Of a DNA stretch of 21,460 nucleotides, positions 1 to 9,518 are shown piece by piece; positions within the stretch are counted from its first letter, which is position 1; each line of letters begins with the position of its first letter. Source of the stretch: Aphodousia faecalis (GTDB lineage: Bacteria > Pseudomonadota > Gammaproteobacteria > Burkholderiales > Burkholderiaceae_F); the NCBI GenBank assembly GCA_018712705.1, contig DVGM01000023.1:1-21460 (forward strand), read 5' to 3'. The notes beneath the pieces were generated by a model. The model saw only the letters and a program-made list of their open reading frames with translations. It had not been told where the DNA came from and did not search any database. A program made the translations under genes and the position numbers.

Positions 1-334
1 CGCGCAAAGCCTCAATTGCCTCTGACAACTCTTTTCTAGGTTTCACGGTTGCCACAATGGTCATCGTTTCCTTCGTCTCTGCCTTTGCCGTTGTAGCTTT
101 TGTATTTCTACCGGTCTCTTTATCTTTGACCAACTGGATAATTTGGTCGTCTTTTTTATCCTGAAGATCCCCCTTACCCCTCACCGGTTCATCAGGAGTA
201 ATGTGAATTTCTTTTTCTTGAGTCTCAAAATCATGTTTGGGGCGCCCTAGATCAATCGGTTCACCCGATGCTTTCCGTGTTCCGATAGATTTAAAAAAGT
301 CGGCGATTTTATCGAGAATATTCTTTTCGAGCAT
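1..334 (-). CDS. Hypothetical lysine/glutamate-rich protein, 3' end beyond the window edge
   Basis: An open frame starts at the ATG at 334 and continues without a stop to base 1, giving at least 111 residues. The start is well supported: AAGGAG lies about 6 bases upstream. The protein begins MLEKNILDKIADFFKSIG, a likely amphipathic helix, followed by a highly charged stretch rich in K, E, D and T with no hydrophobic segment and no cysteine. The visible end (around residues 90-111) regains hydrophobic spacing and may begin a folded domain. I recognise no family. No signal peptide or membrane segment is seen, so a cytoplasmic location is likely. It is divergent from the ferredoxin-NADP reductase gene and need not be functionally related to it. 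The reading frame is convincing; the function is unknown. Confidence 0.7.
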   Translation of the reverse strand, partial: MLEKNILDKIADFFKSIGTRKASGEPIDLGRPKHDFETQEKEIHITPDEPVRGKGDLQDKKDDQIIQLVKDKETGRNTKATTAKAETKETMTIVATVKPRKELSEAIEALR

Positions 335-496
335 ATCTGTCTCCTTGAGCTCCTTTTTCCATACTAACGGAAAAATCGTTCCTTGACACACAATTTTCAA
401 GGATCAGACGAAAAGGCCTTCATCATATACACTATTGGTAATACGCTTGAAGAGAAATAGAACAACAGTAACGCTCAAAGCGCCTAGAAACTCTCG

Positions 497-502
497 TATA
501 AT
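497..502 (+). promoter_or_regulatory. Candidate -10 box for the reductase gene
   Basis: A perfect TATAAT lies 30 bases before the ATG at 532. No good -35 hexamer sits 16-18 bases upstream (the region reads ctcaaa). This is either a weak or activator-dependent promoter, or a chance match in an AT-rich spacer. Confidence 0.35.
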
Positions 503-531
503 TTTGCCGTTCTATCCGATTGGAAATCATT

Positions 532-1611
532 ATGGCTATTGAAGATTATTTGATTATTGCCCCGAAAACCGACGAAATTATTGAAACGGATGCTGTCATT
601 GTCGGCGCCGGTCCCGTCGGTTTATTCCAAGTTTTTGAATTAGGTCTTTTAGAGATTAAGGCTCACGTCGTGGACTCGCTCAAAATGGTGGGCGGACAGT
701 GCATGGAGCTTTATGAACATAAGCCCATTTACGATATCCCGGCTCTTCCTGTATGTACTTCACGAGAATTGACGGAAAATCTTTTAAAGCAAATTCACCC
801 CTTCGGACCGCAATTTCACTTAGGTGAAGAAGTCACAATTGTCCGCAAGGAAGAAGACGGCCGCTTTTACGTTGAAACCGATAAAGGCACGCGCTTTATG
901 ACAAAGACCGTGTTCATCGCCGCTGGCGTCGGCAGTTTCCAACCGAAGCGCCTAAGCGTCCCCGGCATTGAAAAATTTGAAGGCACTCAACTTCACTACC
1001 AAGTAAAAGACCCTGAACTTTTTTACGGCAAAAATATCGTCATCTGCGGTGGCGGTGACTCTGCTTTGGACTGGACGCTCAACCTAGTCGGTAAAGCCGA
1101 AAGTGTCATCCTCTTGCACCGTCGTGATGGTTTCCGCGCCCAATCAGCCTCTGTTGCCAAGATGCGTGAATTGTGTGAAAACTGGGAAATGCAGTTTGAA
1201 GTGGGCCAAGTCACTGGTTTTGAAGAAAAAGATGGAAAGCTTACCGAAATCCGCGTGACAGGCGATGACGGTGTTGTGCGCCGCATGCCGCTTGACCACT
1301 TATTAGTTTTCTTCGGTCTTACGCCCAAATTAGGACCTATCGCAGATTGGGGCTTGGAAATCTATCGTAAGCAAATCGTGGTTGATACGGAAAAATTCCA
1401 AACCTCCATCCCCGGCATTTTTGCCGTAGGTGACATCAACACCTACCCGGGTAAGAAGAAATTGATTCTTTGCGGATTCCACGAATGTGCCCTGGCAGCC
1501 TTTGCTGCCGCCGATATTGTGCATCCTGAAAAGAAGACCTTGCTGCAATACACGACAACGTCTCCCAAGCTACACAAGGTGCTTGGGGTCGAGACTCCAA
1601 CTCTCGATTAA
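532..1611 (+). CDS. Ferredoxin--NADP(+) reductase, thioredoxin-reductase-like (YumC/FNR2 type)
   Basis: Flavoprotein that moves electrons between NADPH and ferredoxin or flavodoxin. From the ATG at 532 it has 359 residues. Visible features are the FAD-binding GAGPVG at about 25-30, the NADP-binding GGGDSALDW at about 173-181, HRRDGFRA at about 196-203 (phosphate recognition in the family), and GIFAVGD at about 295-301 (second FAD contact). The CxxC redox pair of thioredoxin reductase is absent, and the C-terminal extension matches the FNR branch of the fold. A TTG at 520 in the same frame would add four residues. The ATG is preferred because GGAAA sits about 6 bases before it. It is a single-gene unit ended by the hairpin at 1632-1665. 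Cytosolic; it may supply low-potential electrons for radical-SAM enzymes such as BioB and HydG, which is inference. Confidence 0.9.
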   Translation: MAIEDYLIIAPKTDEIIETDAVIVGAGPVGLFQVFELGLLEIKAHVVDSLKMVGGQCMELYEHKPIYDIPALPVCTSRELTENLLKQIHPFGPQFHLGEEVTIVRKEEDGRFYVETDKGTRFMTKTVFIAAGVGSFQPKRLSVPGIEKFEGTQLHYQVKDPELFYGKNIVICGGGDSALDWTLNLVGKAESVILLHRRDGFRAQSASVAKMRELCENWEMQFEVGQVTGFEEKDGKLTEIRVTGDDGVVRRMPLDHLLVFFGLTPKLGPIADWGLEIYRKQIVVDTEKFQTSIPGIFAVGDINTYPGKKKLILCGFHECALAAFAAADIVHPEKKTLLQYTTTSPKLHKVLGVETPTLD

Positions 1612-1631
1612 CATTGCTTCGTTAATCCAAA

Positions 1632-1665
1632 AGAGATCATCCAAATTTGGTTGGTCTCTTTTTTT
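1632..1665 (+). terminator. Rho-independent terminator, probably bidirectional
   Basis: Stem AGAGATCA (1632-1639) pairs with TGGTCTCT (1652-1659), including one G-T pair, and is followed by a run of seven T. The internal loop region contains the self-complementary CCAAATTTGG. It sits between two convergent genes; on the minus strand the stem is followed by TTTT, so it may also stop glnE transcription. Confidence 0.85.
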
Positions 1666-1669
1666 GTTG

Positions 1670-4486
1670 TTATTTTCTCAAAGGACCTTCTGAACCGAAG
1701 ACGGTTTTCCACAGTTGCATCACCGTCGCGATATTTTCACTTTGCGCGAAGCGATCAACCCGTACCGGCCCGTCTCCCAATTCCAGACGATGCTTTCTTT
1801 GGATGTGACGATAATTGCGATAAATGGACACACACCTCTGGGCGAGTTCTTCACCGATCAAACCGGTTCGAGCCGCCATTTCCAATAAAAGAATATTGCC
1901 GAAATTGTTGACCAGCTCCGGATGCTTGTGTGAGTAAGCGAGCACCATTGCCTGAACCGCGAATTCCACATCCACCATACCGCCTCGGTCGTGTTTGACA
2001 TCAAAAAGCGAGGTCGGATTGGGATGTCCCTCAAGCATACGAGCACGCATTTCGCTCACATCAGAAAAGACTTTTGCTTTATCGCGCGGCAATCTCAAAA
2101 TAGCTTCACGCTCTTTTTCAAACGCCTGACCGATTGTTCTGTCGCCCGCACAAAATCTTGCGCGCGTGAGCGCCTGATGCTCCCAAGGCCAAGCACCCGT
2201 ACCATCTTCGTTTCTTTGATAACGCTTAAACATCTCAAATGAAGAAACAACTAAACCATTTTCACCATTGGGTCGAAGGCGCAAATCCACATCAAAAAGA
2301 ATGCCTGAAGAAGTTTGCACAGTCAGCCAACTCATCATTCGACGCACTAGCCTGGTGTAATTTTTACTGGCCTCGGGACTGGGATCATCGTAGAGATAAA
2401 TTAAGTCCAAGTCCGACGCATAACTTAATTCTTTCCCGCCTAATTTGCCGTAAGCTACGACAGCAAACTTCGGCACATCACAATGGCGAGAAGCAATGGT
2501 TTGCCAGGCAAGCGTAATCACCATTTCCAAAACCGCGTCAGCCAATGCTGAGAGTTGATCGGCTAAACGTTCAACCGTAAAACGGCCTTCCAAATCAGCC
2601 ATCAAAAGTTTAAAAACCGCCGCGTGATGAGCGTCACGCAGAAGGTTCATCTGTGTTTCCTGATCCCCTTCAACTTCACGTAGCTTTTCCCACAAATCGT
2701 CCTGCCAACCGCTCCAATCAACGGGTGAAAAGTTATCTAATTCGCTCACGCGTTCATCAACCAACTCATCGAGCACAATCGGATGCGCAGTCAAATAATC
2801 CGCCGCCCAGGCGCTTGTCTTTAAAACGAGTGCAACTTTTTCACAAACTTTCGGATACTGAATCAAAAGTGAAACGTAGGTGCTACGCCCCGCGATCACT
2901 TCTAAAAGCGTGATAAAACGCGTGAAAATCACTTCGGGCGCAACGCCTTTATCGTCGCAAGCCAATTTGATACACAGTTCGCTGATGCGTTTTACAAGTT
3001 GCGCCATCCGAGTTCGAGCCGACTCGGTTTGTGCCGCCAGAAATTTGGATCCCATTAATTCCAACACGCGATCAGCGCAATGACGGGCCTCGCCATAACC
3101 CATTTTTTCAAGGTCATCGGTCAACGCTTCTTTTGCGCGCTCAAAACCCACGCTCCACCCTTCAGGCCAATCATCTTCTTGATTTTCTTCTTCGCCCACC
3201 TGGAAGATACCGTCAAAAACCTGCGCCACGTATTCACGGATTTGCATAAGTTTTTCTATCATTTGAGAACTGCTCAAGCCCAAAAGCGCGGCAATCTGCT
3301 CTCGAACTTTTTCATCAGGCGGCAAGCGATGCGTTTGCTGGTCATCAATGTATTGAATGGCGTGCTCCAGATTACGCAGAAACACGTAAGCCTCTGAGAG
3401 GCGCTTAACTTGCTCTGCATTCATCACACTCAACTTTTCCAAAACCGGCAACGCTTTCAAAGTATTTTTCAGACGTAACTGAGGTTCTCGGCCTGCGCGA
3501 ATGATTTGAAATGTCTGGGTGATGAATTCAATCTCGCGAATTCCGCCCCGACCAAGCTTGACATCGATACCTAAATCCTTACCGGTTTCTCGGCGCTGCG
3601 TTTCGGCACGGATCAATTTATGAAGGTTTGATAAGGCACTGATAGCGTTAAAGTCAACGTAGCGTCTGAAGACAAAGGGACGTACAACATCGTAGAGGTT
3701 TTTACATTGCGCCTTAAACGTTTTTTCGTCAGTGAAAACCGGCTCATTGACAATCCTGCCTTTAAGCCACGCAAAACGTTCCCACTCGCGTCCCTGAACA
3801 TAGAGGTATTCCTCAAGCATTTCGTTGCTGATTACAATGGGACCGGAGTCGCCATTGGGACGCAATCTCATATCCACTCTAAAGACAAAACCCGCGCCGG
3901 AAATATCCGATAAGGCAGTTATGACTTTTTTTGAAAGACGCTCGAAAAATTCTGCGTTTGTTAATTCTCGCCTGGGATTGGGGCACTCGGACGTTGCCCG
4001 ACATTGTCCTTGCTCATCGTAGACAAAAACGAGGTCAATGTCGGAACTCACATTAAGTTCTTCACCTCCTAATTTCCCCATACCGACAACAAGAAAATCT
4101 TGGGGAACGCCAGAGTCCGACATCGGTACGCCGTATCGTAATGACAATGCCTTGGCATGCACGCGAACCGTTCGACTGACCGTTTCTTCTGCCAAATCCG
4201 TCATCGTGCGGACAACTTCAAAGTAATCCGCCCGCCCGGTCACGTCCCGTGCCACCAAAGTCAGCAACACTTCCCGCCTTAAAAGACGCATGCGCTCGGC
4301 TAATGTTTCCGCGTCGTCCGCACCTTGCAAAAAGGCCTTCATTTTCTCCCGGCTGTAAGGCTCTTCGGCTAGGCTCTCTAACCATCCTAACCGTTCATTG
4401 TCATCGGCCATTGGGCAGGCCGCCATCAGGGCACGCTTTACGAAAAATGAATAATCCGGCAACGCTTGAAGAGTTAAACGGGGCAT
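1670..4486 (-). CDS. glnE: Bifunctional glutamine synthetase adenylyltransferase/adenylyl-removing enzyme
   Basis: Controls glutamine synthetase by attaching AMP to, or removing it from, a tyrosine of GlnA in response to PII status and glutamine. The 938-residue length fits the family (about 946 in E. coli). Two nucleotidyltransferase domains are visible: GMGKLGGEELNVSSDIDL from about 135 (adenylyl-removing half) and AYGKLGGKELSYASDLDL from about 678 (adenylyltransferase half). Each carries the paired aspartates, and each is followed by the DMRLRPNG or DVDLRLRPNG strand. RGGIREIEF and RGGMVDVEF helical segments follow each domain. The ATG at 4486 has no strong ribosome site. It is divergent from yhdP, an arrangement common in betaproteobacteria. 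The frame is intact with no sign of damage. Cytosolic. Confidence 0.97.
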   Translation of the reverse strand: MPRLTLQALPDYSFFVKRALMAACPMADDNERLGWLESLAEEPYSREKMKAFLQGADDAETLAERMRLLRREVLLTLVARDVTGRADYFEVVRTMTDLAEETVSRTVRVHAKALSLRYGVPMSDSGVPQDFLVVGMGKLGGEELNVSSDIDLVFVYDEQGQCRATSECPNPRRELTNAEFFERLSKKVITALSDISGAGFVFRVDMRLRPNGDSGPIVISNEMLEEYLYVQGREWERFAWLKGRIVNEPVFTDEKTFKAQCKNLYDVVRPFVFRRYVDFNAISALSNLHKLIRAETQRRETGKDLGIDVKLGRGGIREIEFITQTFQIIRAGREPQLRLKNTLKALPVLEKLSVMNAEQVKRLSEAYVFLRNLEHAIQYIDDQQTHRLPPDEKVREQIAALLGLSSSQMIEKLMQIREYVAQVFDGIFQVGEEENQEDDWPEGWSVGFERAKEALTDDLEKMGYGEARHCADRVLELMGSKFLAAQTESARTRMAQLVKRISELCIKLACDDKGVAPEVIFTRFITLLEVIAGRSTYVSLLIQYPKVCEKVALVLKTSAWAADYLTAHPIVLDELVDERVSELDNFSPVDWSGWQDDLWEKLREVEGDQETQMNLLRDAHHAAVFKLLMADLEGRFTVERLADQLSALADAVLEMVITLAWQTIASRHCDVPKFAVVAYGKLGGKELSYASDLDLIYLYDDPSPEASKNYTRLVRRMMSWLTVQTSSGILFDVDLRLRPNGENGLVVSSFEMFKRYQRNEDGTGAWPWEHQALTRARFCAGDRTIGQAFEKEREAILRLPRDKAKVFSDVSEMRARMLEGHPNPTSLFDVKHDRGGMVDVEFAVQAMVLAYSHKHPELVNNFGNILLLEMAARTGLIGEELAQRCVSIYRNYRHIQRKHRLELGDGPVRVDRFAQSENIATVMQLWKTVFGSEGPLRK

Positions 4487-4646
4487 TTTGATTCAGAAAG
4501 AAAACTAATGCAACACAGTTTAGCGGAGCCGGTAATTTTTTCGAAAAGTTTCAGTCGAAAAATTTTCCAAAAATTTTCCTTCAAAAAGCTCAAACCGCTA
4601 AAATTCGGGATAGTTCGTTCATTCTTTACGGAAACTGCCTCTTCTT

Positions 4647-7600
4647 TTGAAAACGACCCAAACAAGCTCTTTACAAAATACGGCTGGACTGCCGCGCAAC
4701 CGTCACCCCGGCAGGTGGCGACTTCTTTTGCGCACGGCAGGGTGGGTTCTTTTGTTTTTATATCTGTTTTTAACGTCTGCACTGATTGCGGTCAGACTTT
4801 GGGTCGTTCCCAATATTGAAACGTTTTATCCGAAACTGGAAAGTTATATTGAAGAGCACACAGGAACGGAGATTGAAGCTCAGGACATCCACGTGGACTG
4901 GGAGTGGCTACGCCCTCGCATCACACTCACAGAAATGACGTTTTCGCGTCCGGGTCAAAGAGCGTCGCTGACTTTGCCCAAGGTGCAGGCAACGTTCTCG
5001 CTCTCCTCTTTTTATACATTTAGGCCAACTTTTTCACGCCTCGTTGTCTTTAGTCCCCGTTTTAACGTTGAAAGGCTGGAGGAAGATTTATTCAATATTG
5101 CCGGCTTTGAAATCAACACGGCCCCTTCAACAACCCCCACGGCATCAACCGATGCTACCACTGCACAAAAAGTTCTCGACTGGGTTCTTTCTCAAGAACA
5201 TCTGGAAATCATTGATGGCGATTTCAACTACATTGATTTGACCGTGGATCATCCGAGACCTGTTCTGTTACACAACACAAACGCCGTGTTGCACCGCTAT
5301 ATGATTGCGTGGAATTTTGGCCTGCAATCAACAGCCATTCGTCAAAACAAAACACCAATTGACCTTCGAGCCACTTTTCGAGAAAAATGGTTTGGTTCAT
5401 CCAATCGCTTGGCTAAACTCTACGGCACGGTTTACGCTTCCATCCCTTCTATTAACTTCGGCCGAATTGCTCGCCGAGTCGACCTTGATCACTTCCTTCA
5501 AGACGGAACCGGTCAAGCCAATATTTGGTTGGAATTTGAAAACCTCAAACCCACACAGTTAACTGCTGACGTTGCTCTCGATGACGTCAGCCTACGCTGG
5601 AACTCAGACTCAGCCCCCATCCGCGTTGATTACCTCCAAGGGCGACTCAATGAAACACTCGATGGCAATCAGTTGACTTTCGGTACGCAAGATCTTGTCA
5701 TTAAACCCATCGGGAACGATCCCGTATATTTCGGAGATGCCAAGATTGAGGCAACGTGGAAGGACAAAAACCTTTATGACGGCGTACTTACCATCGCCTC
5801 CCTAGACCTTCGAGCCCTGACAACGATCGGCCTTCAACTACCCATTTCAGAAAAGGCCCTAAATCTTACTCGTGATCTTCAAGCCACTGGTACTATTGAA
5901 AACTTTGAAAGCTCCTGGCAAGGGCCCGTCAACGCCCCTGAGCGATATGAATTCAGTACAAAATTTAATGGCCTGACGGTTCAAGATCACGTCGCGCATG
6001 AAGATCACAATGTCAATCGATTCGGTTTTTCCAATATTTCCGGCTCTATCACGGCCGATGAAACCGGCGGGACGGTCACGCTCGATTCGCCCAACAGCAC
6101 ATTGAGCTTCCCGGGTATTTTCTTTGAAAAAGATTTCAGCTTGGATACGCTTCAGATGAAGGCTTCCTGGACGATGAAACCCAAGCTTGAATTTAAGGTA
6201 GACCGTCTCTTAGTCTCTAATACCGATGCTTCGGCCCAAGTGCACGGCGGCTGGACCGACACAGGCGGAGCGGGCACCCTTGAAATTCGAGGCGATCTGC
6301 ATTACCTGAGAGCTTCTGCCGCCCACAAATTCATTCCTATTGTGGCGGGCGGCAAAGAAACCAATGATTGGCTCAAAGCGGCTTTGCAAGGCGGTATTGC
6401 CCGAAACGGCTCCGTTGACCTCTACGGACCTTTGGATGAATTTCCCTTCGTTGACCAAAAAGACAAGGGCCATATCTTCAAAATCACCGGCATGGCCGAA
6501 GACGTGAAGCTTGATTATGTACCGAGTTACCAAAAAGATAAAAACGGTCAATGGATACCGGGTGAGTGGCCTGTTTTTGAAAAGATAAACGGTGAGGCTA
6601 TTTTTGAAGGGCTCTCGATGACCATCCACGCCCAGAGCGGACAGACGCTTGGCGCAACCGTCACGGATGTCACGGCAGAAATTCCAAGCTACACCGCTCC
6701 GGGCGTGCCGCTTCTGATCAAAGGCAAAAGCCAAGCTTCGCTTCAAGCCATGGCCAATTGGGTCAACCAAAGCCCTGTTTCGCCCATGATCGGCAACCCC
6801 TTTGTCGGCACAACGGCAACCGGCAACGCCTCTTTGGAATTGGAACTTAATATCCCGATCACGGATTTAGAGCGTACGGCGGTTTCCGGTGCTGTTTTAT
6901 TAAACGGCAACACCATCAAGATGCAAAATGTGCCGGAATTGGCTGCCGCCCAGGGACGAGTTTCTTTCACCGAAAAAGGTGTATGGGGCAGTTCTCTCAC
7001 AGCTAATGTCTATGGATGTGACGCAGTCGGCAATATTACAACGGACGATCAAGGTAAGATTCGCATTACGGCATCGGCTAACGCTACTCCTTATGCTGCT
7101 TCCCGCATCATTGATTCCCCCGCTATCGCATCCCTTCTGACACATGCCGAAGGAGCCGCTCCCGTTAACACCGTTGTGGAAATTGATCATGGAGTCAATA
7201 TCCACGTCAACAGTAACCTTTTAGGCATCAAGGGCAACGCACCGGCGCCCTTTAACAAAGCCGCCGATACGGCTTGGCCCTTGCAGTTTGATTTTGTCCC
7301 CTGCTCTTCAAAGGAAAAGTGTTCTGCCAAGATGATGCTTTCCATTGATGAAGTGTTGGGGATGCAAATTCACTACAACGACACCGATCAGGGGCTTAAA
7401 ACCCAAAGAGGAATTCTCTCGGTCGGTAAACGTTCCAACGCCAATCCGACAGCTGATGGTTTAGCGTTGATTATTCAATCGCCCTCTTTGAAGTGGGAAG
7501 ACTGGGAAGGCATTCTGACTGAAGCCCAGGAGGCACTGTCGTCTGATCCCAAGCGTGACATGAAAACGCTGGATTTAAATCGCGCGGATATTCAAATTGG

Positions 7601-8681
7601 ACGTCTAATCTACAAGGGACTTAATTTTGAGTCGGTGAAAGTCAATGCGAGAGCGTACCCGTCTGGCGCTTGGAGCGGCAACATTGCGAGCACTTTGGCA
7701 AAAGCCGACTTTAACTTCACGCCGCGCACGAGCCACTCTCATCCGCTTTTGACGGCAAATTTTGACTACCTGCACATTCCACGTCCGGAGCTGGTTGATG
7801 AAGCGATTAAAGTCGCTCCGAAAGAAACGCAGTCTCTGCCTTCTGTCGCCTTGACCATTAAGGATTTGCGCTACCAAGATTTCAACTTGGGCGCTCTAAA
7901 GCTTTGGGCAGAAAATGAGGGCAACGGTCCGAGCACTCTCTGGAACTTAAAGCAATTCTCGTTAGCAAACAGCGACGCAACGTTAAGTGCCAACGGTTCG
8001 TGGAACGCCGGGCAACGGAAAAACTCCCAGACAACGCTCGAAGCAACCCTTGATGTTAACGATTTAGGCGAATTGCTAGAGCGCTTTAAACTCGCCCACG
8101 TCATCAACGACGGCATCGGTCAGGTTCACGCCAAACTGCTGTGGAATGGCGCTCCGGTTGACTTCAACACCGACTCTTTAAACGGCACGATTTCCACGAC
8201 ACTGGCTTCGGGCCAAATTCTTCAAGTTGAACCCGGTGCGGGCCGCATTCTGTCGCTGCTGTCATTGCAAACACTTTTAAGACGTCTAACCTTTGACTTC
8301 CGTGACGTGGTCGGTCAAGGTTTTGTTTTTGACTCGATTTCGTCCAATGACACCATCACCAATGGCGTTCTTAATGCAAATTCGTTCCGACTGATTGGCC
8401 CACAGGCCACTATATTGGCCGAAGGCTCGCTTGACCTCAATAAGCTCACACAAAATATCACCGTTACGGTTTTACCCGACATCAGTTTAGGCGGAGCCAG
8501 TCTTGCGCTTGCCGTTGCCAACCCCATTTTAGGCGTCGGCAGCTTTATTGCTCAGTTGGCACTTCAGACGCCGCTATCGGAATTACTAAGCACTGAATAT
8601 AAAATTACCGGTTCAATTGATGAACCCATTGTTACAAAGGTAGGAGAAGCGACAGAGACCTCGGCTTCTTCTCAAAAATAA
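4647..8681 (+). CDS. yhdP: YhdP-family AsmA-like envelope protein (large periplasmic bridge-type protein)
   Basis: About 1344 residues. One N-terminal membrane anchor (about residues 28-53, rich in L, V, F and A, preceded by arginines) is followed by a very long periplasmic region. This region has the alternating beta-strand character of AsmA-like proteins and an AsmA-like C-terminus ending near ITGSIDEPIVTKV. In E. coli the YhdP/TamB/YdbH group moves phospholipids across the periplasm to the outer membrane. The length, single anchor and repeating beta pattern fit this family. The start is uncertain: the frame opens at a TTG (4647) with no good ribosome site, and a later TTG just before the anchor (preceded by AGGTGG) would give a shorter N-terminus. 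It is the first gene of a block with nit, plsC and a cdsA-like gene. It is divergent from glnE. Confidence 0.88.
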   Translation: MKTTQTSSLQNTAGLPRNRHPGRWRLLLRTAGWVLLFLYLFLTSALIAVRLWVVPNIETFYPKLESYIEEHTGTEIEAQDIHVDWEWLRPRITLTEMTFSRPGQRASLTLPKVQATFSLSSFYTFRPTFSRLVVFSPRFNVERLEEDLFNIAGFEINTAPSTTPTASTDATTAQKVLDWVLSQEHLEIIDGDFNYIDLTVDHPRPVLLHNTNAVLHRYMIAWNFGLQSTAIRQNKTPIDLRATFREKWFGSSNRLAKLYGTVYASIPSINFGRIARRVDLDHFLQDGTGQANIWLEFENLKPTQLTADVALDDVSLRWNSDSAPIRVDYLQGRLNETLDGNQLTFGTQDLVIKPIGNDPVYFGDAKIEATWKDKNLYDGVLTIASLDLRALTTIGLQLPISEKALNLTRDLQATGTIENFESSWQGPVNAPERYEFSTKFNGLTVQDHVAHEDHNVNRFGFSNISGSITADETGGTVTLDSPNSTLSFPGIFFEKDFSLDTLQMKASWTMKPKLEFKVDRLLVSNTDASAQVHGGWTDTGGAGTLEIRGDLHYLRASAAHKFIPIVAGGKETNDWLKAALQGGIARNGSVDLYGPLDEFPFVDQKDKGHIFKITGMAEDVKLDYVPSYQKDKNGQWIPGEWPVFEKINGEAIFEGLSMTIHAQSGQTLGATVTDVTAEIPSYTAPGVPLLIKGKSQASLQAMANWVNQSPVSPMIGNPFVGTTATGNASLELELNIPITDLERTAVSGAVLLNGNTIKMQNVPELAAAQGRVSFTEKGVWGSSLTANVYGCDAVGNITTDDQGKIRITASANATPYAASRIIDSPAIASLLTHAEGAAPVNTVVEIDHGVNIHVNSNLLGIKGNAPAPFNKAADTAWPLQFDFVPCSSKEKCSAKMMLSIDEVLGMQIHYNDTDQGLKTQRGILSVGKRSNANPTADGLALIIQSPSLKWEDWEGILTEAQEALSSDPKRDMKTLDLNRADIQIGRLIYKGLNFESVKVNARAYPSGAWSGNIASTLAKADFNFTPRTSHSHPLLTANFDYLHIPRPELVDEAIKVAPKETQSLPSVALTIKDLRYQDFNLGALKLWAENEGNGPSTLWNLKQFSLANSDATLSANGSWNAGQRKNSQTTLEATLDVNDLGELLERFKLAHVINDGIGQVHAKLLWNGAPVDFNTDSLNGTISTTLASGQILQVEPGAGRILSLLSLQTLLRRLTFDFRDVVGQGFVFDSISSNDTITNGVLNANSFRLIGPQATILAEGSLDLNKLTQNITVTVLPDISLGGASLALAVANPILGVGSFIAQLALQTPLSELLSTEYKITGSIDEPIVTKVGEATETSASSQK

Positions 8682-8695
8682 GAAAAGGAAAAATC

Positions 8696-9502
8696 ATGCG
8701 AATTGCTGCTTGTCAGATGGTTTCGGGGACGAATATTGATGAAAATATTCATACCGCGAAATCTTTAATTGACTCGGCCGCCCAAAGCGGAGCCGAGCTG
8801 GTTGTATTGCCCGAGTATTTTTCTTTGATGCCCGCAAGCGACAAAGATTGGGTGGCAGCGGCCGAGACTTTCGGCGACGGCCCTGTGCAAAAAGCGATGA
8901 GTCAGGCTGCTAAAGAGGCTCAAATCTGGCTTGTTGCCGGCACCATTCCTCTTAAAGCTGATGATGATCAACACTTCATCGATGCCTGCATTGTTTACAA
9001 CCCAAGCGGAGAAGTGGCGGACCGTTATGACAAAATTCATCTCTTCCAGTTCGAACGAGGCGATGAGCACTACGAAGAGGCTCAAACAACACAAGCCGGC
9101 AGTGAAGTAAAAACCGTTGCCATAGAGACCTGGGAAGGCGCCTGGAAGGTCGGCCTTTCCGTGTGCTTTGATCTTCGTTTCCCGGAATTGTTCCGCAAGC
9201 TCGATACACCCGACATCATCACTTTACCTGCGGCCTTCACAAGCTTTACGGGTCGCGCCCATTGGGATCCCCTCTTACGTGCCCGAGCCATTGAAAACCA
9301 ATGCTACGTGCTTGCCTGTGCTCAAGGCGGCAATCACGAAAACGGACGTCAAACCTGGGGACACAGCATTTTAATTGATCCTTGGGGAGCCACCGTTGCG
9401 GAATTAACACAAGGCGAAGGCGTGTTGCTCGCAGAGGTTCAGGCGGGCCGCATCAAGCAAGCAAGAGATATTCTGCCCGCTTTGAAGAGCCGCGCGCTTT
9501 AA
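8696..9502 (+). CDS. Carbon-nitrogen hydrolase, Nit1/omega-amidase-like
   Basis: Nitrilase-superfamily amidase of 268 residues. The Glu-Lys-Cys catalytic triad is visible: E40 in LPEYF, K113 in YDKIHLFQ and C157 in SVCFDLRFPE. The motif spacing is that of the Nit1/Nit2 branch, whose known members hydrolyse deaminated glutathione or omega-amides of 2-oxo acids. The exact substrate cannot be read from sequence. The start is secure: AAGGAAA lies just upstream of the ATG, and the gene begins 14 bases after the yhdP stop, so the two are co-transcribed. In many betaproteobacteria the gene after glnE/yhdP/nit is tldD; here a plsC gene follows instead. Cytosolic, no signal peptide. Confidence 0.93.
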   Translation: MRIAACQMVSGTNIDENIHTAKSLIDSAAQSGAELVVLPEYFSLMPASDKDWVAAAETFGDGPVQKAMSQAAKEAQIWLVAGTIPLKADDDQHFIDACIVYNPSGEVADRYDKIHLFQFERGDEHYEEAQTTQAGSEVKTVAIETWEGAWKVGLSVCFDLRFPELFRKLDTPDIITLPAAFTSFTGRAHWDPLLRARAIENQCYVLACAQGGNHENGRQTWGHSILIDPWGATVAELTQGEGVLLAEVQAGRIKQARDILPALKSRAL

Positions 9503-9518
9503 TGCTTTTGCGCCGATA

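Noticed and set aside
532..1611. Thioredoxin reductase
   Set aside because: The fold is shared, but the redox CxxC pair is absent and the C-terminal extension fits ferredoxin-NADP reductases.
4525..4590. AT-rich direct repeats (aaaaattttcc twice) between glnE and yhdP as a regulatory element
   Set aside because: Low-complexity A/T runs in a divergent promoter spacer; no clear symmetry or known motif.
6210..6770. 186-residue open frame antisense to yhdP
   Set aside because: It lies wholly inside the yhdP gene, has no ribosome site or recognisable motif, and its composition fits a reverse-strand shadow.
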